Shown here: positions 57,352 to 64,000 of the stretch, in pieces
Layout of the letters: every line of letters begins with the position of its first letter
How positions within the stretch are numbered: position 1 is the first letter of the stretch
DNA from: Epinephelus fuscoguttatus
Taxonomy: Eukaryota; Chordata; Actinopteri; Perciformes; Serranidae
NCBI RefSeq assembly: GCF_011397635.1
Contig: NC_064759.1
Location: 15,954,428-16,018,427, forward strand
DNA: 64,000 bases
Reading direction: 5' to 3'
Notes under the pieces: model-generated
What the model was told of the DNA's origin: nothing
The model's input: only the letters and a program-made list of their open reading frames with translations
Database searches by the model: none
Made by a program: the position numbers and the translations under genes

Positions 57352-57549
57352 CTGTAAGAATACATTTACGTTAATGTATTTATAAAACACTGTGTCTGTG
57401 AATGTATTTTTACATTTGCACATAATTTACTGGCTTACAAGTCTTGATGAGGTCCATGCACAACATGACAGACATTACATTCGGTATTCAGGTGTTTTAA
57501 TCATAGATGACTAACATATGGTGACGACATCTATTGGACAGTAGTGTTT

Positions 57550-58465
57550 TCACTGAGAGTCAGGCAAACTGTCTCTCTTATGCACACTTCTCATGTGCCT
57601 GCCAAGAGACTCCATCCACTTGAAGGATTTGCCACAGTAGTTACAGACAAAGTGTTTCCCTTCAGTGTGTATAGTCTGGTGTCTGTTCAGAGCGCTGGTT
57701 GTGATAAAAGTCTTCCTGCATATCTCACATCTGTAAGGCCTCTCCCCTGTGTGTGTCCTGATGTGAGCAGCCAGGTGGGAGCAGTTACTGAAACGCTTCT
57801 CGCACACAGAGCAGCAGTAGGGTTTGTCCTTGCTCTCCTCGCCGTGGTTGTTGTGGTAAGGGTGGAAGTGTAAGGTGGGGTCCTGCAGGCTGTTTTTCAG
57901 GCTGGAAGGAGACGAGATGAAGTCTTTGATATCTGACTCGAGGCTTTCGAGCTGCTCTGCATTGTGAGCCATCCAGAAGTCCCTGTGGCTCTTCAGCTGC
58001 TGCTCCTTCTTCACCTCTGAGGGCTCTGGGTGCTCCTGCTCCATGCTGCTGCCCTCATCCTCCTCCTCACAGTGATGGGACTCAGGAGGCTCCACTGCAG
58101 GGACAGACTGGTGGTGCTGAGGAGGAGGAGGAGGGTGGTGGTGGTGGTGATGGGTGAGCTGCTGCATCTGAGCCCCGAGGCTTCTGTCCAACAAAGGCTC
58201 TGGGTGGAAGACAAATAATAACACTACAATCATGCTATTTATCTTACAAATAACGCAAAGCTGCCTGAGGTTATGATGCATTCAGGTTCCATTCAAACCA
58301 ACCTGACTTGAGAAGCTTCAGCTGCATCCTCAGGCGACTGATTTCTAAATCTTTTGAGCGAGATATCTCCTCTTTGTACTCGGCTATTGTCTTCTCCACA
58401 GCTCCAAATATCTCCTCCGCCGCAGCTGTCAGTCTCTCGCTGAGGAAAGCTTTCAGTGACTGCAT
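57550..58465 (-). CDS. C2H2 zinc-finger protein with three fingers, 270 aa
   Basis: Two coding exons on the minus strand: 58303-58465 and 57550-58199, joined GT-AG in frame (813 bases with stop). The start was placed at MQSLKAFLSERLTAAAEEIF because this helical N-terminal segment (residues 1-55, including IFGAVEKTIAEYKEEI) opens many teleost zinc-finger proteins. The middle is acidic with a His run and a Pro run (HHHHHHPPPPPQ). Three fingers follow at about residues 180-265: CSVCEKRF..HIRTH, CEICRKTF..HQTIH and CNYCGKSF..HMRSVH, with TGERPY and TEGKHF linkers. It is probably a nuclear DNA-binding regulator. I do not recognise an orthologue name. It is not part of the human 12p13 gene set I know for this position. 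Confidence 0.85.
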
Positions 58466-58559
58466 CTTCTGACGTTTAGAAAGAAAATTAACAGCTTTCG
58501 GTTGCACTGAGAGACGTATTGTACGAGTCACTGAACGTCACGCTTCGCTTGTAAACACG

Positions 58560-61340
58560 GACATGAGACTGAGCCACGCAAAGTGGTCAATGTGGCTCAC
58601 TACCGCCCCCTGCTGGACCGGGGTGCAACGGCAGGACACCAGGCTGCAGAGGAGGGCATGGACAAAATACAAAGAACACCTTATGACATCATGCACATGA
58701 CAGAGCTGGAAGAAATACTCAGATGCTGCTACAGATGCTGAAATTGCAGTGCAGGAGCAGCTCCAAACATGTGTCAGGTTTCCTTTAAAAGTAAAAGAAC
58801 ATAGATACTTATCATAAAACATAAGAAAAGATGCAAAGGACAAAAACCAATAAATACATTAAATTAAATATAATGAATATTTTCCTCAAATATATATACA
58901 GAGAGGATGTAGTACAACTAAACCTCAGGGACATTTTGACTTACAAACATATGTTAATAAACACACCAGTGGATCAGAAATGATCAAAGTTGGGAAAGAA
59001 AAACAAGATGTTCAGCATCAACCCCCACCTCTGTATGGTTGTCAATCTTTTGTCATTTATATGAATATGAAAGACTATTTAACAAAATCAGTATACAACT
59101 TTAAGTTAAAGTTGGTCCAGGATAATTTGCAAATCCAGAGAGGGCAGAATGTCAATAAGGGGACCCCATTTTGTTGCTACTTTAAAGGGAAATTTCGTCA
59201 TTTTACGACAGGAAGCATACAGTCTTAGCATTCAGTCGCTTGTTGAATTGAATTACACCATATTCGATAAGTATTCTTGTTATTCTATCTTTCCTACTGT
59301 ACATACTGTACAGCCCTGGGGTCACTGCAAGCGTGTCAGTCTTGTGGTAAAGACACTGGTGCAAGTAAATGTTTGGTTAACGCTCAGTGTTTGCTGACAT
59401 GCAGATTGTGAAAGAAATCCAACATGAATTTTTTTAACCCCAACCTGAGCTGAACTTAACTGCTCCAGAGAGTGGCAGATGCTTTGGTCTGGGTCCAGTA
59501 CAGTTAAAGTGTGTGTATCAGAGAGTGATAAATACTGTAGTAAGTGTTAGGGGACATGTTCTCTGTGCTTCTCCAGGAGGTAGTATTGGACCCCTCTACT
59601 TTTACAGTCCAAGCCATTAAATCAGAAACAGGAAGTTGGAGTGCTGTTTGTGTCTTGTAAGTTGCAGGAAATGAAATGAAATGAATGGAGAGTATGGAAA
59701 TGAGAATAACTTGAAAACTACATTTTAAAAATCTGTATAAACTCTTTAAACAAGCTAACAGTATCTATTATAGAAGCTTGGTGTGTCTCGTTTAAACAGT
59801 ATAAGAGGAGATGCATTTTAATAGGTTCAACTGAATTAAAATTTAATTTTTCATATCTCTAAAAGTATAAGACATAAACATAGAAAGTTTATTTTTACAT
59901 ACTTTGGTACATATTAACATCAAAAAATGCATTTTACTCCTCACTTTACACATTTTGCTTTATTGGACAACCTTTATTGTTCTTGTGCAGTTTGTTTGTT
60001 AATCAATTTGAGGGCCTGAAATTTGCCAACATCTTATGTTACTTTAAGTCAGAGTTTGTTTGTTGTTAATTTCTGTGCCCAAGGCAACTAAAGGACATGC
60101 CAAAATCTCAAGGCATACCTGTATTTATGTCTGTGCACAATAACCTCTACAGTATAACGTGTGTTATCACTCTAATCATGTTATAAATGTTTATTTTTAT
60201 TTACTAATATTAAATAAAAATTGACAACCAATTCAAAAATTCATATTAAACTTTTTAAATTTACATCAAAGCACCAATACACATCCGTTTAAATGAGAAA
60301 TAATGTAAGATAATGTGATGTGTCACACACTTAAAATTCCCACATGTGAACAGCGAGTACCCTGTGAAGGTTTTTTTTTTAATTAAATGTAATAAGATAC
60401 CATTTTTAAAGTATAGTTTGCCTCTAATAAAAAAATGGGTGTGCACAACATACCGATACAGTCAATTAAAAATTAATTCATAACTTTTTGTAGAGGCCCA
60501 GTTGAATATTGCAGTAGTAATGTGTGCTTATCACAAAATCCCACGGCACACATTTGAGAATCACTGCTTTAAGTAATATATTACTTTAAGTAAAAGTAGC
60601 TTTCTTTTAAAAAGGTGTCTGTGAAATTTTATACATTCAAAGAACTTTTATTTAAAAAAAAAACTAACTGCCTGGCAACCATTGAACCATTGAGACAGAG
60701 CTTTAATTGTCAAAATGTGTAGCCACACTGGACTTGTTAAAAGGGACTGAGCATTTAATTGGGACTAGGTAACTGAAGTTTTATGGTCCATCAAATTCAT
60801 CATTCTTTACCATATAAATTATTCCTGTTGCAACCATCCATTTCATGAAGGAGGCATGTCAAATATGACTAAACATGGCTGTGCTTTGTTCGACCTTGGA
60901 TAAGGGTATCTGGAAAGCTAAAGCCCTTTAAGGATTTGTGCCTGTACTCATGATGTGGTGACTAAAATACTCCGTGTGCTTTGGGATGTATTTTACAGCC
61001 TATTAAACATTAGTTTCTGTACACAAGTTTGTAATTGGAAAAGCTACAATTTTATCTCGGTACATGAGTCTACCTCTGCTGTGTGTCAGTTTTCGTTCAG
61101 AGCAGGGATAAAAATAGCAGGCCGATGCTTCTCTGTATGGCATTGTCTTGACAGGAGTTCACTTCTGTAATGAGATACTCTCCCTGCCATCCTGAGAATA
61201 CCACTGGGATTACCATCGCCTGTATATGCACACACAGCAGGTTACGAAACCTTTTGGTATATACAGGAATATGGGAGAGTTTTTCTAGTAAGTCATGGGA
61301 TAAACCTCATCAAGAAGACAAGATACAACACACCAAATCA
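58560..61340. other. Intergenic region between the zinc-finger gene and tpi1
   Basis: About 2.8 kb of mostly AT-rich DNA lies between the zinc-finger start and the tpi1 3' end. No conserved exon, clear transposon end or RNA gene was recognised. The zinc-finger promoter should be in the first few hundred bases. Confidence 0.5.
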
Positions 61341-61352
61341 GTCTCTAAACCA

Positions 61353-61944
61353 TTTATTATAATGTTTCCTTATAGCCTTCCCACCCTTCTGCCCATCGGC
61401 CATGACACAATATGGTTAACACGTAATGGACGCTCCCCTCTTGGCACAACAGCCAATGAGAGAGCAGATCATGCACGTCTACAGGGAGGTAAAAGCCACA
61501 GAACATCATAATTACACGAAAGAGACATCGATATTAAAAAGACAAATAAATCTGATTGACAAAGAGCTGTGACACTGTTTACACACAAAAAGTTGGTAAA
61601 CTTTTCAAGTAAAGGCGTGGACCGGCCGTCCACTTCAAGGTGTAAATGTCCGTCTTTACAGCTTGAGCACTTGGTGTGGAAGTTAGTATGCACACAGACT
61701 ATTCTCAGTGGACTTAACTCTTTTCAGTGCGGTACAGTGCATGTGTCAACCTGTCCCTTTTCTTCGTGACAAAATATACCCAAACAATGTAAAGGAAAAG
61801 GAGGGAATGACATCATTACACAAATACTTTTGAATAAAAAGGGGAAGAGGACTAAGTGCTGAGAGTGAGGGATGATGGAACTGATCGTCTGAATGGAGCT
61901 GGCCTCTGATCTGGACGTGGTCACATTGCAGCTGCCCGGGGTTT
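61353..61944 (-). other. tpi1: tpi1 3' UTR with poly(A) signal
   Basis: AATAAA on the minus strand (TTTATT at 61353-61358) lies about 590 bases after the stop. The stretch between is non-coding. Confidence 0.6.
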
Positions 61945-63867
<1,923 letters not shown>

Positions 63868-64000
63868 TCAGGTTTGTATGCAGTCTCTGTATTAGGACCA
63901 ACAGTCTCTTGTGTTGCTGTAGTTTGGAGTTAACTTTTGTTACGTGCAAGAAGATACCAACTGCACATACAAAAGAAAGGGGCGATTCCAGACCCATGTA

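Noticed and set aside
58200-58281. Longer unspliced start for the zinc-finger protein (MHHNLRQLC)
   Set aside because: This is intron sequence; splicing to the exon at 58303-58465 gives the typical teleost N-terminal helix with good GT-AG sites.

Overview
The window is vertebrate nuclear DNA, almost certainly from a ray-finned (teleost, probably percomorph) fish. Every recognised gene is a vertebrate gene split by GT-AG introns, the introns are compact, and the DNA between genes is filled with short inverted-terminal-repeat transposons, tRNA-derived SINEs and minisatellites typical of teleosts. Seven protein-coding genes can be supported. In order they are: the 3' end of wnt4b (+, 1-819), a cdc42 paralogue (-, 5516-8563, with a non-coding first exon near 11000), mlf2 (+, 13680-19318), eno2 (+, 22925-29355), atn1 (+, 34692-46315), an unnamed three-finger C2H2 zinc-finger gene (-, 57550-58465), and all but the first coding exon of tpi1 (-, 61945-63833). 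Exon chains were built by hand from reading frame, splice sites and family alignment. The complete genes close exactly in frame: Cdc42-like 191 aa, Mlf2 248 aa, Eno2 434 aa, Atn1 1729 aa, zinc finger 270 aa.

The gene order is informative. mlf2, eno2, atn1 and tpi1 correspond to human 12p13.31. wnt4 and cdc42 are neighbours on human 1p36, the ohnologous region that carries ENO1 and RERE, the sister genes of ENO2 and ATN1. This fish segment therefore looks like the 12p13-type paralogon that kept its own wnt4 and cdc42 copies, which mammals lost. The genes do not form one pathway. Two are glycolytic enzymes (enolase, triosephosphate isomerase), one is a transcriptional corepressor (atrophin-1), one a secreted signal (Wnt4b), one a Rho GTPase, one a myeloid leukaemia factor and one a probable DNA-binding zinc-finger protein.

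Between and inside the genes, transposon fossils are plentiful. They include a hAT-type element with an 8-bp target duplication (2458-3379), a MITE ending six bases from a cdc42-like splice donor (7672-8001), two fold-back elements filling eno2 introns (23538-24859 and 27451-28274), and an inverted-dimer Tc1-like relic (30326-31073). The stretch from about 47050 to 57345 has no gene I can support. It holds a 21-bp minisatellite (48308-49039), a near-perfect 30-bp hairpin (50325-50390), a compound repeat around 53747-53960 and an AAGTC-rich minisatellite (55680-56330).

No new multi-gene system was found. The most unusual observations are the ghost copy of a cdc42 exon inside a cdc42-like intron, an extra intron in eno2, transposon ends sitting at splice sites, the composite Cdc42 tail, and an atrophin with His-Ala repeats and almost no polyglutamine.
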